From Chelatococcus albus (lineage in GTDB: Bacteria; Pseudomonadota; Alphaproteobacteria; Rhizobiales; Beijerinckiaceae): a DNA stretch of 64,000 bases. The stretch is from the NCBI RefSeq assembly GCF_030067675.1, contig NZ_JASJEV010000006.1, positions 62,001 to 126,000 of the forward strand, read 5' to 3'. A model generated the notes under the pieces. It saw only the letters and a list, made by a program, of their open reading frames with translations. It was not told where the DNA came from and made no database searches. Made by a program: the position numbers and the translations under genes. Shown piece by piece: positions 1-9,749 of this stretch (position 1 is the first letter of the stretch; the number at the start of each line of letters is the position of its first letter).

Positions 1-57
1 TCATTGTTCGAGCACGCTCGTTCCGCAGAACCGATATCCGTTGCCGCGGAACATGCG

Positions 58-645
58 CTACAGCGAGCCCTTGGTGGAAGGCACCCGCTCGCCCTCGCGT
101 GGATCGACCGCCACCGCCGTGCGCAGGGCACGGGCGAGACCCTTGAAGCAGCTCTCCGCGATATGATGGCTGTTCTCGCCGTAGAGCGTCTCGACATGCA
201 GCGTGATGCCGGCGTTGATGGCGAAGGCCTGGAACCACTCGCGCACGAGCTCGGTGTCGAAGGTGCCGATCTTGTCGCGCGCGAAGGCGGAGCGGAACAC
301 GAGGAACGGCCGGCCCGAGATGTCCAGCGCGACGCGCGTCAGGGTCTCGTCCATCGGCAGGTGCAGGTCGGCGTAGCGATGGATGCCGCGCTTGTCGCCG
401 AGCGCCTTGCGGAAGGCCTCGCCGAGGGCGATGCCGCAGTCCTCGACCGAATGGTGCTGGTCGACGTGCAGGTCGCCATCGATCTTGACGGTGAGATCGA
501 AGAGCGCATGTCGCGCGAAGAGCTCGAGCATGTGATCGAGGAAGCCAATGCCCGTGGCGATCTCGGCCTTGCCCGATCCGTCGAGATTCACGCTCACCGA
601 GACGTCGGTCTCGGCAGTGCGGCGCGTCACGCTCGCGGCACGCAT
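58..645 (-). CDS. hisB: Imidazoleglycerol-phosphate dehydratase
   Basis: This 195-residue cytoplasmic enzyme dehydrates imidazole-glycerol phosphate to imidazole-acetol phosphate in histidine synthesis. It is the short monofunctional HisB type, without the phosphatase half found in enterobacteria. Both metal-binding signatures are visible: HVDQHH at residues 60-65 and SHHIAES at 159-165, which supply the histidines and acidic residues that bind two Mn ions. The ATG at 645 gives the usual family length. The gene is divergent from hslV, an arrangement typical of Rhizobiales. Other his genes would be expected to the left, outside the window. A GC-rich hairpin (675-693) lies about 30 bases upstream of the start. 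Confidence 0.97.
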   Translation of the reverse strand: MRAASVTRRTAETDVSVSVNLDGSGKAEIATGIGFLDHMLELFARHALFDLTVKIDGDLHVDQHHSVEDCGIALGEAFRKALGDKRGIHRYADLHLPMDETLTRVALDISGRPFLVFRSAFARDKIGTFDTELVREWFQAFAINAGITLHVETLYGENSHHIAESCFKGLARALRTAVAVDPREGERVPSTKGSL

Positions 646-835
646 GGATTGCTCTCCGGCATGGATGACAGCTCGCCCGCCGGCACGGCGGGCCGGCGCC
701 TTCTAGCAAGAGCAGCGCCCGGGCGCCACCCGTCCCCGCGAGCGGCGCGGCGTTGCGTGGCCCGCTCGATCCGACCATTGGAGGCGACGGAAAAAGACCT
801 TACATGAGGGCGGTCATTTCGGAGGGTCGCCGTTC

Positions 836-1402
836 ATGCAGTCCCCGGGCGAGGCACAGTTCCACGCCACCACCATCCTCATGGTCCGCAAGGGCGGTCG
901 CGTCGTCATCGGCGGTGACGGGCAGGTGAGCTTCGGCGAGACGGTGATCAAGGGCAACGCCAAGAAGGTGCGCAGGCTTGCGAAGGGGGCCGTCATCGGC
1001 GGCTTCGCCGGCGCTACCGCGGACGCGTTCACGCTCTTCGAGCGGCTCGAGGCCAAGCTCGACCAGTTTCCCGGCCAGCTCACGCGCGCCTGTGTGGAGC
1101 TCGCCAAGGACTGGCGGACCGATCGCTATCTGCGGCGGCTCGAGGCGATGATGCTCGTTGCCGACAGGGAGGCCGGCCTCCTGCTCTCCGGCACGGGCGA
1201 CGTACTGGAGCCCGAGGCCCGGGATGGGGCCTCCATCATGGCCATCGGCTCCGGTGGCAATTTCGCCCTGGCGGCGGCCCGGGCGCTGGCGGACGGCCAG
1301 CACGACGCGGAGACCATCGTGCGCCGGTCGCTCGCCATCGCCGCCGAGATCTGCGTCTATACCAACGGCAATCTCGTCGTCGAGACGTTGGAGAGCGCCT
1401 GA
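836..1402 (+). CDS. hslV: ATP-dependent protease proteolytic subunit HslV (ClpQ)
   Basis: This is the peptidase ring subunit of the HslVU protease. It is 188 residues long, with a short propeptide of about 11 residues ahead of the catalytic threonine: the segment [11 protein letters not shown] puts the mature N-terminal Thr at residue 12. The family motifs [25 protein letters not shown] and AIGSGG are present. A GGAGG ribosome site at 821-825 supports the ATG at 836. The unfoldase partner hslU lies one gene downstream and the three genes form one tight operon. The protein acts in the cytoplasm in degradation of misfolded and regulatory proteins. Confidence 0.97.
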   Translation: MQSPGEAQFHATTILMVRKGGRVVIGGDGQVSFGETVIKGNAKKVRRLAKGAVIGGFAGATADAFTLFERLEAKLDQFPGQLTRACVELAKDWRTDRYLRRLEAMMLVADREAGLLLSGTGDVLEPEARDGASIMAIGSGGNFALAAARALADGQHDAETIVRRSLAIAAEICVYTNGNLVVETLESA

Positions 1403-1405
1403 GGA

Positions 1406-1918
1406 ATGACCGCGGCCCCCTACACCTTCCGGCCGGTCACCGAGGCCGATCTCGGCCTCCTGCGACGCTGGATGGAGGCGCCGCACGTCGCGGAGTGGTG
1501 GGGCGAGATCGAGGAGGAGATCGAGGGCATCCGGGCCGACTTCGCCGATCCGGCCGTCGAGGCCTTCATTGTCTCGCACGGTGGGCGGCCGATCGGCTTC
1601 CTGCAGTGCTATGTGGTCCACGCGGAGGCGGACCACCCTTATGCTGACCGGCCGCTCGGGGCGCGTGGCATCGACCAGTTCATCGGCGAGGCCGACATGA
1701 TCGGCTGCGGCCAGGGCCCGGCTTTCATCCGCCGGTTCTGCGACATGCTCGAGCGCGACGGCGTGCCCTGCGTCGTGACGGATCCGAATCCGTTGAACGC
1801 CCGGGCTGTCCGGGCTTACGAAAAGGCCGGCTTCCGGCCTCTTGAGGAAAGAGACACGCCGTTCGGCCGCGTGCTGCTCATGATGCGCGGCCCGGTGGCG
1901 GAACGAGGAAAGCGATGA
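1406..1918 (+). CDS. GNAT acetyltransferase of the aminoglycoside 6'-N-acetyltransferase (AacA4) type
   Basis: This 170-residue GNAT-fold protein resembles the AAC(6')-Ib group. It shares the RGIDQFIG segment near residues 90-97 and the acetyl-CoA-binding stretch [18 protein letters not shown] in the C-terminal half. It sits between hslV and hslU, starts 4 bases after hslV and overlaps hslU by 4 bases (ATGA), so it is almost certainly co-transcribed with the protease genes. The same insertion is common in Rhizobiales. The natural substrate cannot be read from the sequence; drug acetylation is only one possibility, and a metabolite or protein amine is equally plausible. Confidence 0.85.
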   Translation: MTAAPYTFRPVTEADLGLLRRWMEAPHVAEWWGEIEEEIEGIRADFADPAVEAFIVSHGGRPIGFLQCYVVHAEADHPYADRPLGARGIDQFIGEADMIGCGQGPAFIRRFCDMLERDGVPCVVTDPNPLNARAVRAYEKAGFRPLEERDTPFGRVLLMMRGPVAERGKR

Positions 1919-3222
1919 CCAACTTCTCTCCCCGCGAGATCGTCTCCGAGCTCGACCGCTATATCGTCGGGCAGGACGAGGCCAAGCGCGCCGTCGCCAT
2001 TGCGCTGCGCAACCGCTGGCGCCGGCAGCAGCTCGAAGGGCCGATGCGGGAGGAGGTTCTCCCCAAGAACATCCTCATGATCGGACCGACCGGTTGCGGC
2101 AAGACCGAGATCTCGCGCCGTCTGGCGAAGCTCGCCGGAGCGCCCTTCCTCAAGGTGGAGGCGACCAAGTTCACGGAGGTGGGTTACGTCGGCCGCGACG
2201 TGGAGCAGATCGTGCGCGATCTCGTCGAGGTGGGCATCGGCCTCGTCAAGGAGCGCAGGCGCAAGGACGTCCAGGCGAAGGCCCAGCTCGCCGCCGAGGA
2301 GCGCGTGCTCGATGCCCTCGTGGGCGCGACCGCGAGCGCGGTGACGCGCGACGCCTTCCGGCGCAAGCTGCGCACGGGCGAACTCGACGACAAGGAGATC
2401 GAGATCGAGGTCCAGGCGGGTGCCGCCGGCCTGCCGATGTTCGAGCTGCCGGGCGTGCCGGGTGCCTCGGTCGGTGCCATCTCCATCGGCGACATCTTCG
2501 GCAAGGCCCTGGGCGGCCGCACCAAGATGCGCCGCACCACCGTGCGCGAGGCCTACGAACCGCTGATGGCCGAGGAATCCGACAAGCTCCTCGACCAGGA
2601 TCAGATCGTGCAGGAGGCGATCCGCGAGGTCGAGGACAACGGCATCGTCTTCCTCGACGAAATCGACAAGATCTGCGCCCGCGAGGGCCGCGGCGTCGCC
2701 GACGTGTCGCGCGAGGGGGTGCAGCGCGACCTCCTGCCCCTCATCGAGGGCACCACCGTGTCGACGAAGCACGGCGCGGTGAAGACCGACCACATCCTGT
2801 TCATCGCCTCGGGCGCCTTCCACCTCGCCAAGCCCTCCGACCTCTTGCCGGAGCTGCAGGGCCGCCTGCCGATCCGCGTGGAACTGTCCTCTCTCACCGA
2901 GGAGGACTTCCGCCGCATCCTCACCGAGACGGAGGCGAGCCTCGTCAAGCAGTCGATTGCCATGATGCAGACCGAGGGCGTGACGCTTGCCTTCACCGAC
3001 GACGCCATCGACGCGCTGGCGCGGGCGGCGGTCGAGGTCAACACCAATGTGGAGAACATCGGCGCCCGCCGCCTGCAGACGGTGATGGAGCGTGTGCTCG
3101 ACGACATCTCCTACACGGCGCCCGACCGCGGCGGCGAGACGATCACCATCGACGGCGAATATGTGCGCCGGCATGTCGGCGAACTCGCGCGCAACGCCGA
3201 TCTCAGCCGCTTCATCCTTTGA
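1915..3222 (+). CDS. hslU: ATP-dependent protease ATPase subunit HslU (ClpY)
   Basis: This AAA+ unfoldase feeds substrates to HslV. It has 435 residues, a normal length. The Walker A motif GPTGCGKT is at residues 57-64 and Walker [10 protein letters not shown] at 245-253. The variable I-domain lies between them, and the GYVGRDVE pore-loop segment is near residue 90. The protein ends in LSRFIL, the hydrophobic C-terminal tail that docks into the HslV ring. The start overlaps the GNAT stop by 4 bases, implying translational coupling. Confidence 0.97.
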   Translation: MTNFSPREIVSELDRYIVGQDEAKRAVAIALRNRWRRQQLEGPMREEVLPKNILMIGPTGCGKTEISRRLAKLAGAPFLKVEATKFTEVGYVGRDVEQIVRDLVEVGIGLVKERRRKDVQAKAQLAAEERVLDALVGATASAVTRDAFRRKLRTGELDDKEIEIEVQAGAAGLPMFELPGVPGASVGAISIGDIFGKALGGRTKMRRTTVREAYEPLMAEESDKLLDQDQIVQEAIREVEDNGIVFLDEIDKICAREGRGVADVSREGVQRDLLPLIEGTTVSTKHGAVKTDHILFIASGAFHLAKPSDLLPELQGRLPIRVELSSLTEEDFRRILTETEASLVKQSIAMMQTEGVTLAFTDDAIDALARAAVEVNTNVENIGARRLQTVMERVLDDISYTAPDRGGETITIDGEYVRRHVGELARNADLSRFIL

Positions 3223-3255
3223 AACGGCGCGTTCGGCGCTGCTCCCGGGCGGGGC

Positions 3256-4488
3256 TCACCCGCCGCGCCGCTTCAGCCTGTGCGCGAACCAGAAGGCCAG
3301 CAGCGGCAGCATGACGGCGGCGCCGGCGAAGATCGGCAGGCCGTGGAAGCGGTCGAAGACGCCGGCGAGCCCGGCCGCGCCCACGGTCTGCCCCATGAAC
3401 AGGCAGGAGGCGAAGAGAGCCACGGCCACGCCGCGCGCCTCGGGCGCCATCTGAGTGGCATTCATCTGCAGCGTGTTGTGCAGCATGTAGAAGCCGAGCC
3501 CCGCCAGCGCTGCGGCGAAGGGCGCCATCCACACGTCGCCCATGAGGGCGAGCGTGCCGTAGGCGAGCATGAGCACGAGTCCACCTCCGCGCACGAGGCC
3601 GCGCTCGCCGAGCCGGGCGACGAGCCAGGGAGCCGCGGCGGCATAGAACAGCCCGCCGAAGCCGTAGGCTGCCACCATCAGGCCCGACTGGGCGGCGCCC
3701 AGGCCGAAGCGGTGCTGCAGGTCGCTCGCCACGAAGGCGAAGGTGCCGAAGACGGCGATGCCTTCGAGGAAGACGGTGAGGAGCACGACGCGCACCCACG
3801 GCCGCCGCAGGAGCGCGGCCGAATGCAGGACGGTCTCCTTCACGCCCCGGCGCGCCTCGGGCGCTGCCGCGGCGCGCGTGCGGGCGGATGCGTCGCGCGC
3901 CATTTCGACGAGGAGGGCCGTCCCGGCGACAACATAGAAGGCGGCGAGCACGAGGAACACATTGCGCCAGCCGAGGTGCTCGCCGAGCATGCCCCCCGCC
4001 GCCTGGCCAAAGACGACGCCAAGGATCTGGCCGGACAGGAAGCGGGCGAGCACCGCCTGCCGCTCGGCGTAGGGGACCGTGTCGCCGATCCAGGCCATGC
4101 TCATCGGAATGATCGCGGCGGCGGTGCCGCCGGCGACGAGGCGCGCCGCCGTGAGGCTCTCGAGCGTACCCACCCAGGCGCAGGCGGCTGTCCCGATCGC
4201 TGAGAGGAGGGTGGCGCAGGCGGCCGTGCGATATTTGCCGAACCGGTCGCCGATGGGGCCGAAGAACATCTGCAACAGGCCGTAGGAGACGGCGAAGGCG
4301 GTCACCACCACCGAAGCCGCGCCCGTCGTGACGCCGAAATCCCGGCCGATCTGCGGCAGGAGCGGGTCGGCGACGCGAATGGTCGCGCCGCTGACGAAGG
4401 CCGCGAAGGCCAGAAGCGCGATCGATCTGGCGGGCACGCCGTCCTGTCGGCCGGACTCTGCCGGGGCGTCGGTAGTCGTGGCGGACAT
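3256..4488 (-). CDS. MFS transporter, drug/H+ antiporter-like
   Basis: This 410-residue major facilitator protein has about 12 hydrophobic segments. The loop 2-3 signature GPIGDRFGKYR after the second helix marks the MFS fold, and a motif-C-like glycine-rich stretch occurs in the first half. The frame stays open far upstream, but the hydrophobic protein begins after the ATG at 4488 with a short polar N-terminus, so that start was chosen. It converges on hslU with only 33 bases between the stops and is divergent from murJ. The substrate is unknown; efflux is inferred from the family. Confidence 0.85.
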   Translation of the reverse strand: MSATTTDAPAESGRQDGVPARSIALLAFAAFVSGATIRVADPLLPQIGRDFGVTTGAASVVVTAFAVSYGLLQMFFGPIGDRFGKYRTAACATLLSAIGTAACAWVGTLESLTAARLVAGGTAAAIIPMSMAWIGDTVPYAERQAVLARFLSGQILGVVFGQAAGGMLGEHLGWRNVFLVLAAFYVVAGTALLVEMARDASARTRAAAAPEARRGVKETVLHSAALLRRPWVRVVLLTVFLEGIAVFGTFAFVASDLQHRFGLGAAQSGLMVAAYGFGGLFYAAAAPWLVARLGERGLVRGGGLVLMLAYGTLALMGDVWMAPFAAALAGLGFYMLHNTLQMNATQMAPEARGVAVALFASCLFMGQTVGAAGLAGVFDRFHGLPIFAGAAVMLPLLAFWFAHRLKRRGG

Positions 4489-4761
4489 GGCAGCCTCGGG
4501 TGGGAAAGCCCTTAGATAGGCGATCTCCAACCGCGCTCCCATGCGTTTGGTGCATGGCAGCCAATGCATGGGTCGGTGCCGCATGCGGCGCGGACACGGC
4601 CCGGCGGCGCCAGGCGAATGCCTGCGCGACCGAGGCGCGGCTCTGGCCCCGGAGCGGATTCTCGGAGATAAGCGTCGGCTGTCGCTTCTCGCAGCCCTTC
4701 CGGTCGTTCCGCGCCCGACTCGATTTGACCCCGCAAGATCAGCGCCCGTTCGGATCCGCTC

Positions 4762-6318
4762 ATGTCCCTTGCCCGTGCCGGCCTCGTCGTCGGCGTCTCG
4801 ACCGTTCTGTCGCGCCTGCTCGGATTTGCGCGCGACATGCTCATCGCCCGGGTCCTTGGAGCGGGGCCGGTGGCGGACGCCTTTCTCATCGCCTTCCGAG
4901 TGCCGAACCTTGCGCGCCGCGTGCTGGCGGAAGGCGGTCTGAACGCCGGCATCGTGCCGCTGCAGGCGCATATCGCTACCGAACAGGGCGCCGCGGCAGC
5001 GCATCGTTTCGCTGCCGAATCGTTGACGGCCAGTGCTCTTCTGCTGCTCGCCGTCACCGCGGTGGCGGAACTCGCCGCCCCGTGGATCGTCACCATGCTC
5101 GCCAGCGGGTATGACTCGCCCGGCAAGCTCGCCCTGGCGGCGCACTACCTGAGGCTCGCCTTTCCCTTCGTCACCGCGGCCGGGCTCGCCTCGGTGGTGT
5201 CGGCCTTCCTCAACGCGCAGCGCCGCTTCGCGGCGGCGGCCGTCGCGCCTGCGCTCGTCAATGTCCTGCTCGTTGGTGCCCTGGTCGTGCTCGACGGGGC
5301 GAGCGGTATGACCGCAGAGGAACTCGGCGCGGCCCTCGCCATTGCCGTCACCGTCTCCGGCCTCGTGCATCTCGTGGCCGTGGCGCTCGCCGCCGCGGCA
5401 CTACCGCAGCCGCTGCGGCTCGTGTGGCCGCGGCGCAGCGCCAACCTCCGGCGATTGGCGCGCTTGGTGCTACCCGCGCTCGCCGCGAGCGGCGTCGCCC
5501 AGTTCGCCATCCTCGTCGGGACCCAGGTCGCGTCCTACCGGCCGGGGGCAGTCTCCTGGCTCTACTATGCCGACCGGGTGTTCCAGCTGCCCCTGTCCTT
5601 CGTCGGCGTGGCCGTCGGCATCGTGCTCCTGCCGGAGATCGCGGCGCGGCTCGGCCGTGGCGACGAGGCCGGTGCGGGGGAGGCGCAAACGCGCGCCCTG
5701 GAGGCGGCCCTCGCCCTGGCGCTGCCGGCCGCCGTCGCGCTCACCGTCCTCGCCTGGCCCATAGCACAGGGGCTCTTCCAGCACGGTGCCTTCACCGCAG
5801 GGGACACTGCCGGTACCGCGGCGGCCCTCGCGGGCCTCGCCCCCGGCCTGCCTGCCGCGGTCGCCGGAAAGGTCCTCGCGCAGCCCTTCTTCGCCCGCGA
5901 GCGGCTGCGCCTGCCTCTCGCCGCGGGCTTTGCCGGCCTTGCCGTGACCGGCTTGGCCGGCGGCGTCCTCAATCGGTGGTACGGCGTCGCCGGCATTGCC
6001 CTCGGCGTGAGCCTCGGCCTCTGGGCGCATGCCGGCCTCTTGGCCTTCGGGCTGTGGCGCGGGCGCCTGTGGCAGGCGGACCGAGGCTTCTCTGCGCGCC
6101 TGCCGCGGTTCGCCCTGGCCTGTGCCGTGATGGGCCTTGCGGTCAACGGCCTCGCGGACCTTCTCGGCCCGTGGCTCGAGCCTGCGCGCGCCCTGCCGCT
6201 GAAGCTCACGGCGCTCGCAGGGCTCAGCCTCGTTGGCGCGGTCGTCTATGGGCTGGCTGCGTGCCTCTTCGGCGCCCTCGCCTGGCCGAATGTGAAGGCA
6301 CTTCTGCGCAGGGCATGA
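4762..6318 (+). CDS. murJ: Lipid II flippase MurJ (MviN)
   Basis: This 518-residue polytopic inner-membrane protein of the MOP superfamily flips lipid II for peptidoglycan synthesis. The N-terminus contains the MviN signature (GVSTVLSRLLGFARDMLIA, then ADAFLIAFRVPNLARR), with the conserved arginines lining the central cavity. About 14 hydrophobic segments follow. It is followed by a strong terminator-like hairpin before trpS; the murJ-trpS order recurs in Rhizobiales. Confidence 0.95.
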   Translation: MSLARAGLVVGVSTVLSRLLGFARDMLIARVLGAGPVADAFLIAFRVPNLARRVLAEGGLNAGIVPLQAHIATEQGAAAAHRFAAESLTASALLLLAVTAVAELAAPWIVTMLASGYDSPGKLALAAHYLRLAFPFVTAAGLASVVSAFLNAQRRFAAAAVAPALVNVLLVGALVVLDGASGMTAEELGAALAIAVTVSGLVHLVAVALAAAALPQPLRLVWPRRSANLRRLARLVLPALAASGVAQFAILVGTQVASYRPGAVSWLYYADRVFQLPLSFVGVAVGIVLLPEIAARLGRGDEAGAGEAQTRALEAALALALPAAVALTVLAWPIAQGLFQHGAFTAGDTAGTAAALAGLAPGLPAAVAGKVLAQPFFARERLRLPLAAGFAGLAVTGLAGGVLNRWYGVAGIALGVSLGLWAHAGLLAFGLWRGRLWQADRGFSARLPRFALACAVMGLAVNGLADLLGPWLEPARALPLKLTALAGLSLVGAVVYGLAACLFGALAWPNVKALLRRA

Positions 6319-6371
6319 CGGCGGGTCCGCTGCCGGTGTCCGGCTGCCTCGCGAATAACGCCGGCGCTCAC

Positions 6372-6400
6372 TTGCGCGGCCTCGCGGCGGTTGCGATAAG
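6372..6400 (+). promoter_or_regulatory. Candidate trpS promoter inside the terminator hairpin
   Basis: TTGCGC at 6372-6377 and GATAAG at 6395-6400 are separated by exactly 17 bases, giving a plausible sigma-70 promoter whose -35 and -10 boxes overlap the two arms of the terminator-like hairpin. Transcription would begin near 6407, about 20 bases before the trpS ATG. This is inferred from spacing and box similarity only. Confidence 0.4.
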
Positions 6401-6412
6401 GCCGCGCCTTTT
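6374..6412 (+). terminator. Intrinsic terminator-like hairpin between murJ and trpS
   Basis: A perfect 9-bp stem (GCGCGGCCT at 6374-6382 with AGGCCGCGC at 6399-6407) is followed by CTTTT. It looks like the murJ terminator, yet it ends only 16 bases before the trpS start codon, leaving little room for a separate promoter downstream of it. Confidence 0.65.
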
Positions 6413-6427
6413 CGTGCGGAGCAGGCG

Positions 6428-7468
6428 ATGGCCCAGTTCAAGGAACGCGTGTTTTCGGGCGTCCAGCCCACCGGCAATCTGCATCTCGGCAACTATCTCG
6501 GCGCCATCTCGCGCTTCGTGCCGCTGCAGGAGAAGTACGACTGCATCTATTGCGTCGTCGACATGCACGCGATCACCGTCTGGCAGGACCCCAAGGAACT
6601 GAAGCGGCAGATCCGCGAGGTCACGGCCGCCTTCATCGCCGCCGGCATCGATCCCAAGCGCCATATCGTCTTCAACCAGAGCCAGGTGGCCGAGCACGCC
6701 GAGCTTGCCTGGGTGTTCAACTGCGTTGCCCGCGTCGGCTGGATGAACCGCATGACGCAGTTCAAGGAAAAGGCGGGCAAGGATCGCGAGAACGCCTCGC
6801 TCGGCCTCTACGCCTATCCCTCGCTGATGGCCGCCGACATCCTCGTCTACAAGGGTACGCACGTGCCCGTCGGCGAGGACCAGAAGCAGCATCTCGAGCT
6901 TGCCCGCGACGTGGCTCAGAAGTTCAACAACGACTTTGCCGAATCGATCGCCGAGCACGGCTGGGGGGATGCCTTCTTCCCGCTCACCGAGCCGCTCATC
7001 CAGGGGCCGGCCATGCGCGTCATGTCGCTGCGCGACGGCTCGAAGAAGATGTCGAAGTCGGACCCGTCGGACTATTCGCGCATCAATCTGACGGACGATG
7101 CCGACGCCATCGCCCAGAAGATCCGCAAGGCCAAGACCGACCCGGAGCCGCTGCCGTCCGAGGCGGCGGGGCTGGAGGGCCGGCCTGAGGCGCAGAACCT
7201 CGTCGGCATTTTCGCGGCGCTCTCCGGCCGCTCGCGCGACGAGGTGCTCAAGGAGTTCGGCGGGGCACAGTTCTCGACCTTCAAGGCCGCCCTTGTCGAT
7301 CTTGCCGTGGAGAAGCTCGGGCCGATCGGCAGCGAGATGAAGCGGCTCGTCGCCGATCCGGCCCATATCGACGCCATCCTGACGGACGGCGCCGACCGGG
7401 CTCGCGTCATCGCCCGCCAGACGATGGACGCGGTCAAGGACATCGTCGGTTTCGTCCGCGGTCATTGA
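6428..7468 (+). CDS. trpS: Tryptophanyl-tRNA synthetase
   Basis: This 346-residue class Ic aminoacyl-tRNA synthetase charges tRNA-Trp. The HIGH-type motif is GNLHLGN at residues 16-22 and the KMSKS motif is at 207-211 ([10 protein letters not shown]). Length matches bacterial TrpRS. A purine-rich ribosome site (GGAGCAGG, about 6417-6424) supports the ATG at 6428. The segment [16 protein letters not shown] is also typical of the family. Confidence 0.97.
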   Translation: MAQFKERVFSGVQPTGNLHLGNYLGAISRFVPLQEKYDCIYCVVDMHAITVWQDPKELKRQIREVTAAFIAAGIDPKRHIVFNQSQVAEHAELAWVFNCVARVGWMNRMTQFKEKAGKDRENASLGLYAYPSLMAADILVYKGTHVPVGEDQKQHLELARDVAQKFNNDFAESIAEHGWGDAFFPLTEPLIQGPAMRVMSLRDGSKKMSKSDPSDYSRINLTDDADAIAQKIRKAKTDPEPLPSEAAGLEGRPEAQNLVGIFAALSGRSRDEVLKEFGGAQFSTFKAALVDLAVEKLGPIGSEMKRLVADPAHIDAILTDGADRARVIARQTMDAVKDIVGFVRGH

Positions 7469-7561
7469 CGCGGGCCCCAGGGCCGCGGCGATGCCGCTCT
7501 TGCCCGCGCCCGCGTGGCTTGGCAGCATCCCCTCTACCCGAGGCGGACCTGGGCGGCAGAC

Positions 7562-8059
7562 ATGACGGGCAAGCGAAGGCGGTCCTACGAGGCCGGGCAC
7601 CGCGCGAAATTCCTTGTGGTTGTCGACGACACGCCGGAATGCGACCGCGCGATCTATTTCGCCTCCCGTCGCGCAGCCCGAACGGGGGTTTCCGTGATCA
7701 TGGTCTGCGTGGTGCCACCGGCCGACTTCCAGCACTGGCTCGGCGTCGGCGACGTCATGCGGGCGGAGGCCGAGGAGGAGGCGAACGAGCGCCTCGAGCA
7801 GGCGGCGGCACGCGTGCGCCAGATCGCCGGCATCGAGCCCGAGCGTGTGGTGCGTTTCGGCACCAAGGCGGAGGAGATCCTCTCCCTCATCGAGGAAGAC
7901 GAGGACATCGCGCTCCTGGTGCTCGCGGCGGGCACCGGCAGCGAGGGGCCGGGCCCCCTCGTCTCCATGCTCGCCAGCAGGGCGGCGGCGACCTTTCCCG
8001 TGCCGGTGGCCATCGTTCCCGGCCATCTCGCGGACGAGGAGATCGACGCGCTCGCCTGA
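7562..8059 (+). CDS. Universal stress protein, UspA family
   Basis: This 165-residue single-domain UspA-like protein has the N-terminal beta strand FLVVVDDTPECDRA, where the Asp normally contacts ATP. A C-terminal segment, LAAGTGSEGPGPL..PVAIVP, corresponds to the G-x2-G-x9-G(S/T) nucleotide loop. The loop is imperfect (AS replaces the usual GS), so ATP binding is uncertain. The ATG at 7562 fits the family start better than an in-frame ATG at 7514. The role is unknown; it may be a stress or signalling protein, lying between trpS and an Fe-S scaffold gene. Confidence 0.8.
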   Translation: MTGKRRRSYEAGHRAKFLVVVDDTPECDRAIYFASRRAARTGVSVIMVCVVPPADFQHWLGVGDVMRAEAEEEANERLEQAAARVRQIAGIEPERVVRFGTKAEEILSLIEEDEDIALLVLAAGTGSEGPGPLVSMLASRAAATFPVPVAIVPGHLADEEIDALA

Positions 8060-8154
8060 CCGCGTGCCGGATCGCCGCTCGACCGCGGGCGGCCCGGCGG
8101 GACGCGACGTTGATTCGCAACCCGGCGATGCACACATCGGGAGGACAAGCGCCG

Positions 8155-8167
8155 AGAATTCTTCTAA
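8155..8167. promoter_or_regulatory. Candidate Irr-type iron-control box upstream of the Nfu gene
   Basis: AGAA-TTC-TTCTAA (8155-8167) is an inverted repeat AGAA-N3-TTCT with one complete TTCTAA half. It resembles iron control elements bound by Irr in alphaproteobacteria and lies about 80 bases upstream of an Fe-S assembly gene; irr itself is in this window. The left half is degenerate, so this is only a candidate. Confidence 0.35.
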
Positions 8168-8245
8168 CAGAGGGGTCGTGGGCGCCGCCCCGTTTGCAAT
8201 CCGTCGTCACCGCCGGTCTTGGCCCGGCCGTGTGAGGAGAAAGCG

Positions 8246-8806
8246 ATGTTCATCCAGACCGAGGCCACGCCGAACCCGGCGACCCTCAAGTTCCTGCCCG
8301 GCCGCGTCGTCATGCCGGAAGGCACGCTCGATCTCAGGTCGGCCGAGGACGCCGCACGTTCGCCGCTCGCAGAGCGGCTGTTCGGCGTCGAGGGCGTCGG
8401 CGCCGTCTTCTTCGGTTACGATTTCATCACCGTCACGAAGGTCGGCGGCGAATGGCAGCATCTCAAGCCGGCCATTCTCGGCGCCATCATGGAGCATTTC
8501 ATGTCGGGCGCGCCGCTCCTGCGCGACGCCGTCATGCCCGACGACGACAGCGCCGCTGAATTCTTCGATGCCGACGACGCCGAGACGGTCGAGACCATCA
8601 AGGAATTGCTCGAGACGCGCGTGCGGCCGGCGGTGGCCGGCGACGGTGGTGACATCACCTTCCGGGGCTATCGCGATGGCGTCGTCTACCTCGCCATGAA
8701 GGGCTCCTGCCAGGGCTGCCCCTCCTCCACCGCCACGCTGAGGCACGGCATCCAGAATCTCCTGCACCACTTCCTGCCGGACGTGCGCGAGGTGCAGGCG
8801 GTCTGA
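8246..8806 (+). CDS. NifU family (Nfu-type) Fe-S cluster scaffold/carrier protein
   Basis: This 186-residue protein has an N-terminal Nfu_N domain (FIQTEATPNPATLKFLPG, residues 2-19) and a C-terminal NifU-like domain with the cluster-binding CQGC at residues 155-158. It probably accepts and delivers [4Fe-4S] clusters to apo-enzymes; Fe-S clients in this window include MiaB and class I fumarase. The ATG at 8246 follows a GAGGAGA ribosome site and matches the conserved family N-terminus; an in-frame start at 8219 is less likely. An Irr-box-like repeat lies upstream. Confidence 0.93.
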   Translation: MFIQTEATPNPATLKFLPGRVVMPEGTLDLRSAEDAARSPLAERLFGVEGVGAVFFGYDFITVTKVGGEWQHLKPAILGAIMEHFMSGAPLLRDAVMPDDDSAAEFFDADDAETVETIKELLETRVRPAVAGDGGDITFRGYRDGVVYLAMKGSCQGCPSSTATLRHGIQNLLHHFLPDVREVQAV

Positions 8807-8933
8807 CGCCGGCAGGCCGGACAGCTTTTGCGCGGTTGCAGGCCGCCGCTTGCGAGAAAGGCGTTGGTATCTGCCGGTGCACGCCTTAAGTGAACCGGCG
8901 ATGATGCTTTGACGTTCCGTCTCGGAGCAGCCG

Positions 8934-9542
8934 ATGACCGTCCACATCCCCGTCCGCCGGCGCCTCGACGACGTGGCGCTTGACCAGCTCTTCCGCGAAG
9001 CCCGCACCCACAACGCCTGGACCGACAAGCCCGTGTCGGACGAGACGCTGCGGGAGCTCGCAGACGTTCTGAAGATGGGGCCGACGAGCGCCAACTGCTC
9101 GCCGGCGCGCATCGTCTTCGTCAAGTCGCGCGAGGCGAAGGAGAAGCTGAAGCCGCATCTCTCCGAGGGCAACCGCGACAAGACGATGAAGGCCCCGGTG
9201 ACGGCCATCCTCGGCTACGACACGGAATTCTACGAGAAGCTGCCGAAGCTCTTCCCCCACGCCGACGCCCGCAGCTGGTTCGCGGGCAATCCGGCGCTCA
9301 TCGAGGAAACGGCCTTCCGCAACTCGTCGCTGCAGGGCGCCTATCTCATCCTCGCCGCCCGCGCCCTCGGCCTCGACACGGGCCCCATGTCGGGCTTCGA
9401 CAAGGCCGGCGTCGAGCAGGCCTTCTTCCCGGGGGGCAAGGTGAAGGTGAACTTCATCTGCAACCTCGGCTACGGCGACCCGGCCGGGCTCTTCCCGCGC
9501 TCGCCGCGCTTTGCCTTCGACGAGTTCTGCACCATCGCGTGA
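8934..9542 (+). CDS. Nitroreductase family protein, RutE-like (probable malonic semialdehyde reductase)
   Basis: This 202-residue flavin-dependent nitroreductase-fold protein closely matches E. coli RutE. Shared segments include [51 protein letters not shown] and [14 protein letters not shown]. RutE reduces malonic semialdehyde to 3-hydroxypropionate, which removes a toxic product of uracil breakdown by the Rut pathway. No other rut genes are nearby, so the physiological substrate may differ. The gene stands alone between the Nfu gene and tsaB. Confidence 0.88.
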   Translation: MTVHIPVRRRLDDVALDQLFREARTHNAWTDKPVSDETLRELADVLKMGPTSANCSPARIVFVKSREAKEKLKPHLSEGNRDKTMKAPVTAILGYDTEFYEKLPKLFPHADARSWFAGNPALIEETAFRNSSLQGAYLILAARALGLDTGPMSGFDKAGVEQAFFPGGKVKVNFICNLGYGDPAGLFPRSPRFAFDEFCTIA

Positions 9543-9749
9543 CGTCCAGCGCATCCCGGGCCGCGTCCCCAGCCGCGAAGCGTCCCTCGGACGCGCATCA
9601 GGGCTGCCTGACGTCGGGCGGCCTTCGTGGCCGGCCGGATTCCAGTCGGCCGCGAAATGCTCTAGGAAGGGTACTAAGCGGAGTTTCGATCCTCGCGGGC
9701 GGCGGTTCGGGCTGTGATCTGCCCCCTTCGGGGAGAGGAGTGATGATTC

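Noticed and set aside
1-54. 17-codon frame downstream of hisB on the minus strand
   Set aside because: It starts 4 bases after hisB but is too short and has no similarity or ribosome site that would support it.
675-693. Perfect 8-bp GC hairpin upstream of hisB as an attenuator
   Set aside because: No U-tract or leader peptide with histidine codons; such hairpins arise by chance in GC-rich DNA.
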